44,729 bases of DNA from contig JACSRE010000201.1 in NCBI GenBank assembly GCA_014879945.1, positions 1 through 44,729 on the forward strand, in the 5' to 3' direction. Shown here in pieces: positions 8,464 to 15,450 of the stretch; the stretch's first letter is position 1, and every line of letters begins with the position of its first letter. This DNA comes from Myxococcus sp. Its GTDB lineage: Bacteria > Myxococcota > Myxococcia > Myxococcales > Myxococcaceae. Below the pieces are notes generated by a model. It did no database searches and had not been told where the DNA came from. It saw only the letters and a program-made list of their open reading frames with translations. The translations under genes were made by a program, and so were the position numbers.

Positions 8464-9144
8464 CTACTTCGCCACCCTGGGCACGAACCCGCACAGCTTC
8501 GCGTTGGTGCGCGTAGCCTTCGCGATGCGCGCGAGCTCGTCTGCGAAGGACGGCTCGTAGCCGAGGGGCTCGCCCGGCGGGGCGTCGCGGTACTCCGCGA
8601 GCGGCTCGAGCGTCGACAGACACGCCTGATCGTCTCCGGCGCGGTGCTGCGCCAGGGCGAGGTCGTTCCGAATCCACATCACCTCGAAGCGGTCGAGCAC
8701 GGGGGTGCACGTCTCGAGCAGCGGCTGGAGCAGCGCGACGGCCGCGGGGAACTGCTTCTTCTCGTACGCCGCCTTGAAGGCCGCCCGCGCCTTCTTCGCC
8801 TCGGGCGCCGCGCAGCCCTTCGGCGGCGTCAGGTAGCGCCCATCGAACGACGCCCGCGCGCCGCAGTAGCTCCGGCAGGACTCGCCGGTCGACGAGACCG
8901 ACACCTCGCCGTCCTTCGCCGCGAACGACAGCACGCACCGCTCGCCTTCCTCGCTGGCGAGGCCCGTCGCGCCCGTCCACGAGCCGCCCAACTGGCAGGT
9001 GTGCGCGTTCGCGCCGACGACCTCGATGGAGAAGGTGCCCTTCGCCAGCACCAGCGTGCCCGCGCCGCCCTCGAAGACGTAGGTGCCCGGCTTCGGCGCC
9101 CCGGGCCCAGCGCTCAGCAGCATCGCGACCATCAGAACGTGCAT
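8464..9144 (-). CDS. Secreted protein with Cys-rich N-terminal domain, function unknown
   Basis: The start at 9144 gives a short signal sequence (MHVLMVAMLLSAGPG); upstream extension in this frame is Arg/Pro-rich and unlikely to be coding. The mature N-terminal half (about 20-115) is beta-rich with six or so cysteines (HTCQLGGSW, ERCVLSF, ESCRSYCGARASFDGRY, PKGC), probably disulfide-bonded in the periplasm. The C-terminal half is helical and TPR-like (KKARAAFKAAYEKKQFPAAV, VLDRFEVMWIRNDLALAQHR). I do not recognise a named family with certainty. It is the last gene of a three-gene minus-strand set, 65 bases after RNase H. There is no strong Shine-Dalgarno sequence. Confidence 0.75.
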   Translation of the reverse strand: MHVLMVAMLLSAGPGAPKPGTYVFEGGAGTLVLAKGTFSIEVVGANAHTCQLGGSWTGATGLASEEGERCVLSFAAKDGEVSVSSTGESCRSYCGARASFDGRYLTPPKGCAAPEAKKARAAFKAAYEKKQFPAAVALLQPLLETCTPVLDRFEVMWIRNDLALAQHRAGDDQACLSTLEPLAEYRDAPPGEPLGYEPSFADELARIAKATRTNAKLCGFVPRVAK

Positions 9145-9209
9145 GGGGCCGTCATCGCACGAGGGCGTCGTTCGCGCAGTCGGCTGCTCGACGCGCCCCG
9201 GGGTTCGAG

Positions 9210-9653
9210 TCACCTCCGGCCATGAGCCGTCACCGCGAGCCTCGCGGCCCTGGCCAGCGCGTCGACGTGGTCGTTCCACCGATGGCCTCCGTGGCCCCTC
9301 ACCCACCTCGTCGTCGCCCCGCTCGTCAGCGCGAGCGCGCGCAGGGCTTCGGTGAGCGCCGCGTACTTCGCGGGCCGGGGCGTGAAGACGCCGTCGGCCA
9401 CCTCGAGCGCGACCCGGCAGTCGCTGATCAACCGAACCTGATGGGAGCGGTGCCAGCCCGCCGCCACCACCTCGTCGAGCCCGGCCCGCGCGGCCTCCAG
9501 CTCCATCACCAGGCAGGTGGTCTTCGCCTCGCCGCCCGAGCGCTCGCGCAGCACCTCGTCGCCGTGGACGATGACGAAGGCCCAGCCGCCCGGCCGCCCG
9601 ACCCGCTCCGCTCCGGAGCCGTCGCAGAAGACCTCGAGCAGAGGCCTCGTCAC
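9210..9653 (-). CDS. rnhA: Ribonuclease H (type 1 fold)
   Basis: A 147-residue protein close to the usual length of RNase HI (about 150). The metal-binding residues align with the family: Asp11 in FCDGSG, Glu51 in MELEAARAGL, Asp78 in ISDCRVAL and Asp131 in the final helix, with His124 in GHGGHRWND matching the catalytic His. It should cut the RNA strand of RNA-DNA hybrids in the cytoplasm. The basic-protrusion region is short, as in some bacterial and archaeal variants, so whether this is the main chromosomal RNase HI or a second copy cannot be told. Its start lies only 4 bases after the stop of the upstream lipoprotein gene, so translation is probably coupled. Confidence 0.92.
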   Translation of the reverse strand: MTRPLLEVFCDGSGAERVGRPGGWAFVIVHGDEVLRERSGGEAKTTCLVMELEAARAGLDEVVAAGWHRSHQVRLISDCRVALEVADGVFTPRPAKYAALTEALRALALTSGATTRWVRGHGGHRWNDHVDALARAARLAVTAHGRR

Positions 9654-9657
9654 GGCG

Positions 9658-10455
9658 TCACCGCTGCAACATGGCCGAGCGCACCGGCGCTTCGTCCGCG
9701 GCGCCTGCGAGCACGGTCACCCGCCGCGACAGCACCAGGGTGCCAAGGCCTGAGACCCCGGGCGCGTCCTCCATCGTCTGCGAGCTGACCTCGACCGGCC
9801 CCTCGAGCGTCAGCGCCAGCGGGAGCGTGTCTGCGCGGCGCACCTCGAGCGAGCCGTACAGCGGCGCGCGGAGCGTCACCGCGCCCGCCCGGGTCACCGT
9901 CACCAGCGTGGCGGAGAACACGGCGACGGCGTCGGTCGCGGCCTGCAGGCGCAGGGAGGCGTGCTCCACCGAGACCGAAGGCCCGAGCGCCCGACGCGCC
10001 AGCGCCGCGAAGGCCGTGTCGAGGTGCGGGGCCGACTCGCGAAGGCGCAGCGGCCGCCGCAGCAGCGCGACCTGCAGCGCGTCCGGGCCGAGCGCGACCG
10101 CCGCAGCCGCGGTGGTGTCGCCTGCCTCGTCGCCGGAGAGCGGCGCGCCGTCGTCGAGCGCGCGGGCCTCGCCCCCCTCGACGCTGAAGCTGCGCCCCGC
10201 GAGCGAGGGGTGCTCGAGCCACCGCACCACCGACGCGCGCTCCCTCCACTCGACCCTCGCCCGCTGGCTGGCCTCGCTGTCGAGCGGCTGCTCGTCGACG
10301 TCTTCGCCGACGCCGATGGTGAGGTGCGCCGAGAGCCGGTGCCGGGTGGCGACCTCGACCGTGCCCGGCGGCGTTCCCAACGAGAAGGTCACCGGCGCTT
10401 CGGCGTGACAGGCGCCGAGCGCGAGGCTGATCAGCACGACGAAGGAGGCGCGCAT
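9658..10455 (-). CDS. Lipoprotein of unknown function
   Basis: The start at 10455 is chosen because it gives a classic lipoprotein signal (MRASFVVLISLALGAC, Cys16); the frame extends 62 codons upstream, but those residues are Arg/Pro-rich with no signal. The 265-residue product has a mostly beta, Val/Ala/Thr-rich mature part with no cysteines, and segments such as TVEVATRHRLSAHLTIGVGE and AVAVFSATLVTVTRAGAV that alternate hydrophobic residues like beta strands. I do not recognise the family. It is the first gene of a minus-strand set with RNase H and a secreted protein, though a shared role is not obvious. Confidence 0.75.
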   Translation of the reverse strand: MRASFVVLISLALGACHAEAPVTFSLGTPPGTVEVATRHRLSAHLTIGVGEDVDEQPLDSEASQRARVEWRERASVVRWLEHPSLAGRSFSVEGGEARALDDGAPLSGDEAGDTTAAAAVALGPDALQVALLRRPLRLRESAPHLDTAFAALARRALGPSVSVEHASLRLQAATDAVAVFSATLVTVTRAGAVTLRAPLYGSLEVRRADTLPLALTLEGPVEVSSQTMEDAPGVSGLGTLVLSRRVTVLAGAADEAPVRSAMLQR

Positions 10456-10507
10456 GCCACGCTCATCGCATGGGAAGCGTGAGGGCTCCCGAAAACAGCC
10501 GCGGTGA

Positions 10508-10660
10508 TGCAGGGCTGTAGCGCCGCGGAGCGGGTGCGGGGGTGCAGTGACGCGGAGCGGCCGCGGCGCGCTGATTCGCAGCGCCCTGCGGCGAGGCGCT
10601 GATCGGAGCGACCTTTGGCTGCGCGCTGCTTCGCAGGGCAACCTTCCGCCGCGGAGCAGG
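10508..10660. repeat. Block of imperfect GC-rich repeats with hairpins between two minus-strand genes
   Basis: CGCGGAGC recurs at 10524, 10551 and 10650. A 19-base motif (GCGCGCTGATTCGCAGCGC) near 10566-10584 recurs with two changes at 10621-10639. The first copy contains a perfect hairpin: GCGCTG at 10568-10573 pairs with CAGCGC at 10579-10584 around ATTCG. This 208-base gap has no credible gene and looks like a degenerate REP-like or terminator cluster downstream of the M50 gene. Confidence 0.5.
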
Positions 10661-10663
10661 CGC

Positions 10664-11599
10664 CTACGACGCGACGAAGCGCAGCGGCGTCGGCATGAAG
10701 GTCAGCACCGTCAGCACGAAGCACACCGCGCACACCACCTTGCGGCTCGTCGAGAGCGGCGTCGCCTCGTCCGCCACCGGCGGGTGCCTGAACTTCACCA
10801 CGAACGTCACCAGCAGGAACCAGACCAGCCACGTCGTCGAGAAGAGCAGCGCGGCGAGCGCGATGAGGGCCGCGACGGCCTTGCCCAGGGTGACGGCCCG
10901 CGCACCGAACCAGGCGTGGGTGAGGTGGCCGCCGTCGAGCTGCCCCACCGGCAACAGGTTCAACATCGTCACCAGGAAGCCGAACCACGAGGCCACCAGC
11001 ACCGGGTGCGCGAACAGGTCGGAGCCCGCGGGCAACGGGCCCTTCACCAGCCACTGCAGGCCCAGGCCCAACAGGTTGTCGCCGAACACCTGCACCACCT
11101 CACCCTCGGGGGCCGCGTCGCTCCAGTGGCCGAGCAGGTGCCACACCGAGAACTGCCCGGGGAAGGTGTCGCTGAAGCTCGGCGAGGGCGCCACCCGCGA
11201 CAGCCACACGCCCGCGCACCACAGCGGCACGCAGACCAACAACCCGGCCAGCGGGCCCGCCGCGCCGATGTCCACCAGCGCGTCGCGGGTGGGGATGCGG
11301 CCACGCAGCCGAATCACCGCGCCCATGGTGCCGAAGCCCAGGGGAATGGGGATGAACCAGGGCCAGCTGGAGTCCACGCCGTGGTGCCGCGCCATCAGGA
11401 AGTGGCCCATCTCGTGCGCGGTGAGGATGAGCATCACCGACAGCGAGAACCACGCGCTGCCCCACAGCTGGTCGGCCAACGCGCTGCTGTCGACGCCTCC
11501 GCCCGACTGGGTGAGGAAGGTGAAGAACGTGCTCAGGCAGGTGGCCACGAAGAGCACCGCGTGCAGCCAGAGCCGGTCTCTTCGGGGCGATTCACTCAC
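10664..11599 (-). CDS. Site-2 protease family (M50) intramembrane metalloprotease
   Basis: A 311-residue polytopic membrane protein with the zinc-protease motif HEMGH at 62-66 inside a membrane helix (VMLILTAHEMGHFLMARHHG) and the second metal-ligand motif LDGGH at 221-225 (Asp222). These define the M50 family, which cleaves transmembrane substrates such as anti-sigma factors. Other hydrophobic spans lie near 12-30, 107-132, 203-217, 236-266 and 285-303. No PDZ domain is evident, so this is the short form. It diverges from the small lipoprotein at 11755. A perfect-armed inverted repeat (11603-11635) sits just before the GTG start, so expression may be controlled there. The substrate is unknown; no sigma/anti-sigma pair is in the window. 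Confidence 0.93.
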   Translation of the reverse strand: MSESPRRDRLWLHAVLFVATCLSTFFTFLTQSGGGVDSSALADQLWGSAWFSLSVMLILTAHEMGHFLMARHHGVDSSWPWFIPIPLGFGTMGAVIRLRGRIPTRDALVDIGAAGPLAGLLVCVPLWCAGVWLSRVAPSPSFSDTFPGQFSVWHLLGHWSDAAPEGEVVQVFGDNLLGLGLQWLVKGPLPAGSDLFAHPVLVASWFGFLVTMLNLLPVGQLDGGHLTHAWFGARAVTLGKAVAALIALAALLFSTTWLVWFLLVTFVVKFRHPPVADEATPLSTSRKVVCAVCFVLTVLTFMPTPLRFVAS

Positions 11600-11602
11600 G
11601 GA

Positions 11603-11635
11603 GACAGGGTGTTGTGACGAACGTCACGCCCTGTC
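11603..11635. promoter_or_regulatory. Nested inverted repeat between divergent M50 and lipoprotein genes
   Basis: The outer arms GACAGGG (11603-11609) and CCCTGTC (11629-11635) are perfect complements. Inside them GTGACG (11614-11619) and CGTCAC (11622-11627) form a second perfect dyad around AA. The element ends 4 bases from the GTG of the M50 gene and begins 11 bases before the -35 hexamer proposed for the lipoprotein promoter. It could be an operator or an mRNA hairpin over the protease ribosome-binding region. Confidence 0.6.
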
Positions 11636-11645
11636 CAGTCTGTCG

Positions 11646-11673
11646 TTGACACGTCTCCGACTGCCGATAAGTT
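11646..11673 (+). promoter_or_regulatory. Putative sigma-70-type promoter of the small lipoprotein gene
   Basis: A perfect TTGACA (11646-11651) is followed after 16 bases by TAAGTT (11668-11673), which shares three of six positions with the -10 consensus. The -35 is part of a small dyad, TGTC-GTT-GACA (11641-11651). The predicted leader is about 75 bases and carries GAGGAG before the ATG at 11755. Confidence 0.45.
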
Positions 11674-11754
11674 CCGCGCGCTCGCTGGGAGGGGAAACGC
11701 CCTGGCAGGCAGTGAAGCAGTTCACCATCTTGGTTCACCTTGAGGAGTCCACAC

Positions 11755-12102
11755 ATGAAGAAGGCATTTCTTGCCCTGTCGCTCGCCGCTGCCGTCGGCT
11801 GCACGTCCGTTGAGTCGGCCACTGTCGCTGGCAACGAAGTCGTCGCCAACGGTGGCGAGGCTGTCGCGGTCATCCAGGCCAACAGCATCGGCATCACCCT
11901 CATCTTCCACATCATCGACATCGTGACGTCGGACCTCGACCAGGTCGTCAACAAGCTCCTCGTCGCGGAGGCCAAGGCCATGGGCGCGTCGAAGATCGAC
12001 CTCAAGGGCGCTGGCACCACCCCCCGCCACGGCATCTTCGCGCTCGCCGGCAACATCATCGGCATCACGAACTCCGGCGCGATGGGCATCGCGGTCAAGT
12101 AA
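11755..12102 (+). CDS. Small Ile-rich lipoprotein of unknown function
   Basis: A 115-residue lipoprotein: MKKAFLALSLAAAVGC gives an ideal signal and lipobox (Val-Gly-Cys16), and GAGGAG sits about 8 bases before the ATG. The mature part alternates a hydrophobic Ile-rich stretch (SIGITLIFHIIDIVTSDLDQ) with a helix (VVNKLLVAEAKAMGASKIDL) and a Gly-rich beta end. This is reminiscent of small sensor lipoproteins with a YbjQ/RcsF-like alpha/beta fold, but I cannot confirm that family. The Ile content is high for a genome this GC-rich. It has its own likely promoter and a hairpin after the stop, so it may be transcribed alone and strongly. Confidence 0.85.
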   Translation: MKKAFLALSLAAAVGCTSVESATVAGNEVVANGGEAVAVIQANSIGITLIFHIIDIVTSDLDQVVNKLLVAEAKAMGASKIDLKGAGTTPRHGIFALAGNIIGITNSGAMGIAVK

Positions 12103-12122
12103 GTCGGACCGCAGTGCAGTCT

Positions 12123-12163
12123 CGAAGGGCTCGGTGGCTCCGCGTGGAGTGCCGGGCCCTTCG
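12123..12163 (+). terminator. Likely terminator hairpin after the small lipoprotein gene
   Basis: CGAAGGGC (12123-12130) pairs perfectly with GCCCTTCG (12156-12163), and the enclosed sequence has an inner GGCTCC/GGAG pairing. It starts 20 bases after the stop and is followed by CATTTCT, a weak U-run. It ends 23 bases before the next lipoprotein start, so it may only attenuate transcription. Confidence 0.5.
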
Positions 12164-12186
12164 GCATTTCTGGAGGTCTGCGCACC

Positions 12187-12975
12187 ATGTCGCTGCGAAC
12201 GAGCTTGCTGCTGGGCCTGCTGTTGAGCGGCTGCCCGAGAGACGCCCCGAAGGCGCCCGAGAACCTGGCCTCCGAGGCGCGCCGGGCGCTGGCGGAGCGC
12301 GACCGGCGGTTGACGGCCTACCTCGTCGAGGCCGCCACCACGCAGGGCGACCAGACCGCCACCCACACCTTCGTGGCGCGCGCGCCCAACCGCGTGAAGG
12401 GCACCCTGCTGACGCCGCAGCAGGTGACGCTCTCGTTCGACGGCGCCCGCTTCTTCAAGCTGTCGGTGGCCGACAAGAAGCTCGAGGCCTTCGAGCTGAA
12501 GCTGCCGGCCGAGAAGGCGGCGCTCTTCCTCACCACCCAGTTCGCCCCCTTCGTGCCCGAGGGCTACCGCACGCCGCTGCTCCCCTCGAAGGGCGTCACC
12601 GCCACGAAGGTCGCGCACCCCAGAGGGCCCGAGGCGTTCGAGCTGGTGATGACGACGCCCGACGAGGCCGGCCAGCCCATCACCGTCACCTACCACCTGC
12701 GGTTTCCCTCGGGCGACTTCCTGGCGAAGACGACGAAGGCCGGGGCGCTGACGAGCGAGGTGGTGGTGGAGGCCGAGCACTGCGACGCCGCCCGCGCCCT
12801 GTGCGTGCCGAAGGTGGTGGTGCAGAAAGAGAACGGCGTCGAGCTGGGCCGCACCACCTTCACCCGCATCGAGCTGGCGCCCGAGGTGCCCAACGACACC
12901 TTCAGCCTGACGGCGCCCGAGGGGTACACCTTCGAGAAGCACGAGCTGGTCGAGTCGGGGGCCGACGGCCGGTGA
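12187..12975 (+). CDS. LolA-like lipoprotein
   Basis: A 262-residue lipoprotein (signal MSLRTSLLLGLLLSGC, Cys16; GGAGG upstream of the ATG). The body looks like the half-barrel fold of LolA/outer-membrane lipoprotein-sorting proteins: an N-terminal helix (LASEARRALAERDRRLTAYL), then many short beta strands with basic and aromatic ends such as NRVKGTLLTPQQVTLSFDGARFFKLS and ITVTYHLRFPSGDF. Assignment rests on this layout and is moderate. Members bind lipids or acyl groups in the periplasm. Two cysteines near 199 and 207 (HCDAARALC) could form a disulfide. The FHA gene begins 12 bases after its stop, with the ribosome-binding site overlapping the stop codon, so the two are one operon. Confidence 0.75.
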   Translation: MSLRTSLLLGLLLSGCPRDAPKAPENLASEARRALAERDRRLTAYLVEAATTQGDQTATHTFVARAPNRVKGTLLTPQQVTLSFDGARFFKLSVADKKLEAFELKLPAEKAALFLTTQFAPFVPEGYRTPLLPSKGVTATKVAHPRGPEAFELVMTTPDEAGQPITVTYHLRFPSGDFLAKTTKAGALTSEVVVEAEHCDAARALCVPKVVVQKENGVELGRTTFTRIELAPEVPNDTFSLTAPEGYTFEKHELVESGADGR

Positions 12976-12987
12976 GGAGCCCCGCGC

Positions 12988-13473
12988 GTGTTCACCGTTC
13001 GTGAGCTCAAGGAGCTGGCGCAGCGCCTCGACGCCGAGGCGTTCGAGCAGCAGCTGGGGCCCTTCGTGCTGGTGGAGCGCCCCTTCACCAGGGCGCGCGA
13101 GGTGGCGCCGAAGACGACGCGGCCGCTGACGGGCGGGCCACCGCGACGAGACGTGCTCGACTTCGACGACCTCTGGGTGGCGACGCTGCCTCCGCTGCGC
13201 GACGAAGACGAGTTCCTCATCGGGCGCACCGCCGACTGCGACGTGCTGCTCGACGAAGACACCGTCTCGAAGCACCACGCCCGCGTCACCTGGGCCCGGC
13301 GCCGCGCGCAGGTCGAGGACCTCGGCTCCAGCAACGGCACCAAAGTCAACGGCACCCGCTTGAGGGCCAACACCCCCCTCTCGCTCAAGGACAACGACGC
13401 CCTCGACTTCGGCGGGGTGCGGGTGCTGTTCCTGACGGTGTCGACGCTGCGCAAGCGCATGGGCCTGCGCTAG
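12988..13473 (+). CDS. FHA-domain protein
   Basis: A 161-residue cytoplasmic protein. The C-terminal half is a forkhead-associated domain, which binds phosphothreonine peptides: FLIGR (Gly79-Arg80), DTVSKHHARV (Ser94, His97) and EDLGSSNGTKVNG (Asn116) are the conserved binding residues, all intact. The N-terminal part (1-60) is helical and basic with no recognised domain. GTG start; TGAGGAG overlaps the stop codon of the upstream lipoprotein. No adjacent kinase is on this strand. The PEGA kinase at 1559 and the hybrid histidine kinase (convergent, 8 bases away) are the nearest signalling genes, and only a Ser/Thr kinase would be expected to create its ligand. Confidence 0.93.
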   Translation: MFTVRELKELAQRLDAEAFEQQLGPFVLVERPFTRAREVAPKTTRPLTGGPPRRDVLDFDDLWVATLPPLRDEDEFLIGRTADCDVLLDEDTVSKHHARVTWARRRAQVEDLGSSNGTKVNGTRLRANTPLSLKDNDALDFGGVRVLFLTVSTLRKRMGLR

Positions 13474-13481
13474 AGGCGCCC

Positions 13482-15371
13482 TCAGGCCACCGCGGCCTGA
13501 CCCATCGCCCGCGCCAGCAGGTCGAGGGTGAAGGGCTTCTGCAGGAAGGCCGCCTGGCCGCCCCCGACGCGCCGGGCGACGTCGGCCTCGGCGTGGCCGC
13601 TCATCAAGATGACGCGCACCTCGGGCCGCAGCCGGCGCAGGGCCTGGAGCGTCTGCGGCCCATCGAGCTGCGGCATCGTCACGTCGAGCAGCACCAGCCC
13701 GATGCGGGGCCCGTGCCGCTCGAAGAGCGCCAGCGCCTCGCGGCCGTCGGCGGCCACCAGCGTCGAGAGGCCGCACTCTTCGAGGAGCCGCGAGGTGCTG
13801 CTGCGCACCGACTCCTCGTCGTCCACCACCAGCACCGTGCCGCCTCCGGTGGGGAGCGGCAGCGGCGTCAACCTCGAGGTGATGGCGGCGCCCTCGGCGG
13901 CGGGGAGGTACACCTTGAAGGTGGTGCCAACCCCGACGGCGCTCTCCACCGTCAAGACGCCGCCGTGCCCGCGAATGATGCCCAGCGTCGCCGCCAGCCC
14001 GAGGCCGCGGCCGGTGAACTTGGTGGTGAAGAAGGGCTCGAACATGCGCTCGCGCACCTCGTCGCTCATGCCGCAGCCGTCGTCGGCCACCGTCACGCAC
14101 ACGAAGGGGCCCTCGAGCACGTCGGGGGCGCACCGCGCGCGCGTGAGGTCGATGGCCGCGCCCTCCACCACCGCGGTGGTGACGCGCACCACGCCGTCGC
14201 GCTCACCGACGGCCTCCGAGGCGTTCATCACCAGGTTCATCACCACCTGCTGCACCTGCGTGCGGTCGGCGCGCACCAGCGGCAGGAGCGCGCCGCCCGA
14301 CACCTTGAGCGCCACGCGCTTCGAGACCGTCGCCCGCAGCAGCTCGGAGGAGTCGCGCACCAACTGGTCGAGGTCGAGCGCCTGCAGCACCGTCGGGCCC
14401 TTGCCCGCGTAGGCCAGCATCTGCGCGCACAGCTCGGCCGCGCGCAGGGTCGCGGCCTCGATCTGGTCCAGGTTGGCCTCGAGGGTCGCGTCGACGCGGC
14501 GCTCGAGCCGCGCCAGGTTCGCGGTGTTCAAGATGATGGCGAGCAGGTTGTTGAAGTCGTGCGCGATGCCGCCCGCGAGAATGCCCAGGCTCTCGAGCCG
14601 CTGGGCCTGGTGGAGCCGCCGCTCCACCTCGAGCCGCTCCGCAACCGCCTGGTTGAGCGCGGTGACGTCGCGGGCCACGCTCAGCACCGACTCGATTCGG
14701 CCGTCGGGCCCCCGCTCCGGCACCACGCGCGAGACGAAGCTGCGAACGCCCGAGGGCGTGGGGAAGTCGAACGCCTTCTTGCCCTCCTGGCCCGTCTCGA
14801 AGACGTGGCGGTAGGTGGCCTGCCAGCTGTGGATCAGCTCCTCGGGCATGCCGAGCTCGCGGTGGTCCTTCCCGATGAAGTGGGCGGCCGTGGCGCCGGT
14901 CGCCTCGACGATGGCGCGGTTGACGTAGAGGTGGCGGAAGTCGCGGTCGAGCCGCGCGATGATGTCGGGCGAGTTCTCGGCGATGGACTCGAACTGCCTC
15001 AGCCGCCGCTGCAGCTCGGCGTCATCGGCCCGCTCCTCGAGCACCGTCAGGCTCAGCCCGCCGGGGCACGGCGCCGCCAGCACCCGGCACCAGCGGGCCT
15101 CGGCGGCGAACGTCAGCCACAGGCGCTCGTCGAGGCGCTCGCCCGTCGCCCCGCACTGCTCCAGCCTCGGCGCCAGCACGCTCGCCGCGGCAGCGCCCAC
15201 CAGGGCCTCGAGCGTCTCGGGCGCACCGGGGCCCGCGGCCAGGCGGTCGAAGGCCGCGCTCCGCGCGACGACCCGAAAGCGCCCCTCGCCGACGGGCGAG
15301 AGGTGGGCGACGGGGAAGGGAAGGTGCGCGAGCACCGCCGGGCTCGAGACCCGGTCTGCGGGGGAAGGCAT
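13482..15371 (-). CDS. Hybrid sensor histidine kinase with PAS and receiver domains
   Basis: The start at 15371 is chosen for the GGAG about 9 bases upstream. The 629-residue product has an N-terminal PAS-like region (about 10-115), a PAS domain (about 122-245, DIIARLDRDFRHLYVNRAIV), and a HisKA dimerisation helix with the phospho-His271 in GGIAHDFNNLLA. A GHKL ATPase domain (about 365-490) has an N-box at 383 (VMNASEAVGE), a G1 box at 430 (DDGCGM) and a G2 region FTGRGLGLA. A C-terminal receiver (about 511-629) has the acidic pair in VVDDEE, phospho-Asp563 in LLDVTMP and Lys612 in QKPF. There are no membrane spans, so it is a cytoplasmic sensor. The HDFNN type is typical of phosphorelay hybrids. 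No partner with an output domain lies beside it. Confidence 0.95.
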   Translation of the reverse strand: MPSPADRVSSPAVLAHLPFPVAHLSPVGEGRFRVVARSAAFDRLAAGPGAPETLEALVGAAAASVLAPRLEQCGATGERLDERLWLTFAAEARWCRVLAAPCPGGLSLTVLEERADDAELQRRLRQFESIAENSPDIIARLDRDFRHLYVNRAIVEATGATAAHFIGKDHRELGMPEELIHSWQATYRHVFETGQEGKKAFDFPTPSGVRSFVSRVVPERGPDGRIESVLSVARDVTALNQAVAERLEVERRLHQAQRLESLGILAGGIAHDFNNLLAIILNTANLARLERRVDATLEANLDQIEAATLRAAELCAQMLAYAGKGPTVLQALDLDQLVRDSSELLRATVSKRVALKVSGGALLPLVRADRTQVQQVVMNLVMNASEAVGERDGVVRVTTAVVEGAAIDLTRARCAPDVLEGPFVCVTVADDGCGMSDEVRERMFEPFFTTKFTGRGLGLAATLGIIRGHGGVLTVESAVGVGTTFKVYLPAAEGAAITSRLTPLPLPTGGGTVLVVDDEESVRSSTSRLLEECGLSTLVAADGREALALFERHGPRIGLVLLDVTMPQLDGPQTLQALRRLRPEVRVILMSGHAEADVARRVGGGQAAFLQKPFTLDLLARAMGQAAVA

Positions 15372-15450
15372 CGAAGGACTCCGGGCCGCGCGGCGCACGC
15401 GACGCGCGCACCCTATCGGAGCCCGCGCGCCCAACGCCAGCGTCGGCCGG

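Noticed and set aside
11722-14133. 803-codon antisense open frame over the lipoprotein, FHA and kinase region
   Set aside because: The residue composition is Arg/Ala/Gly-rich without domains; real genes with motifs occupy the same bases.
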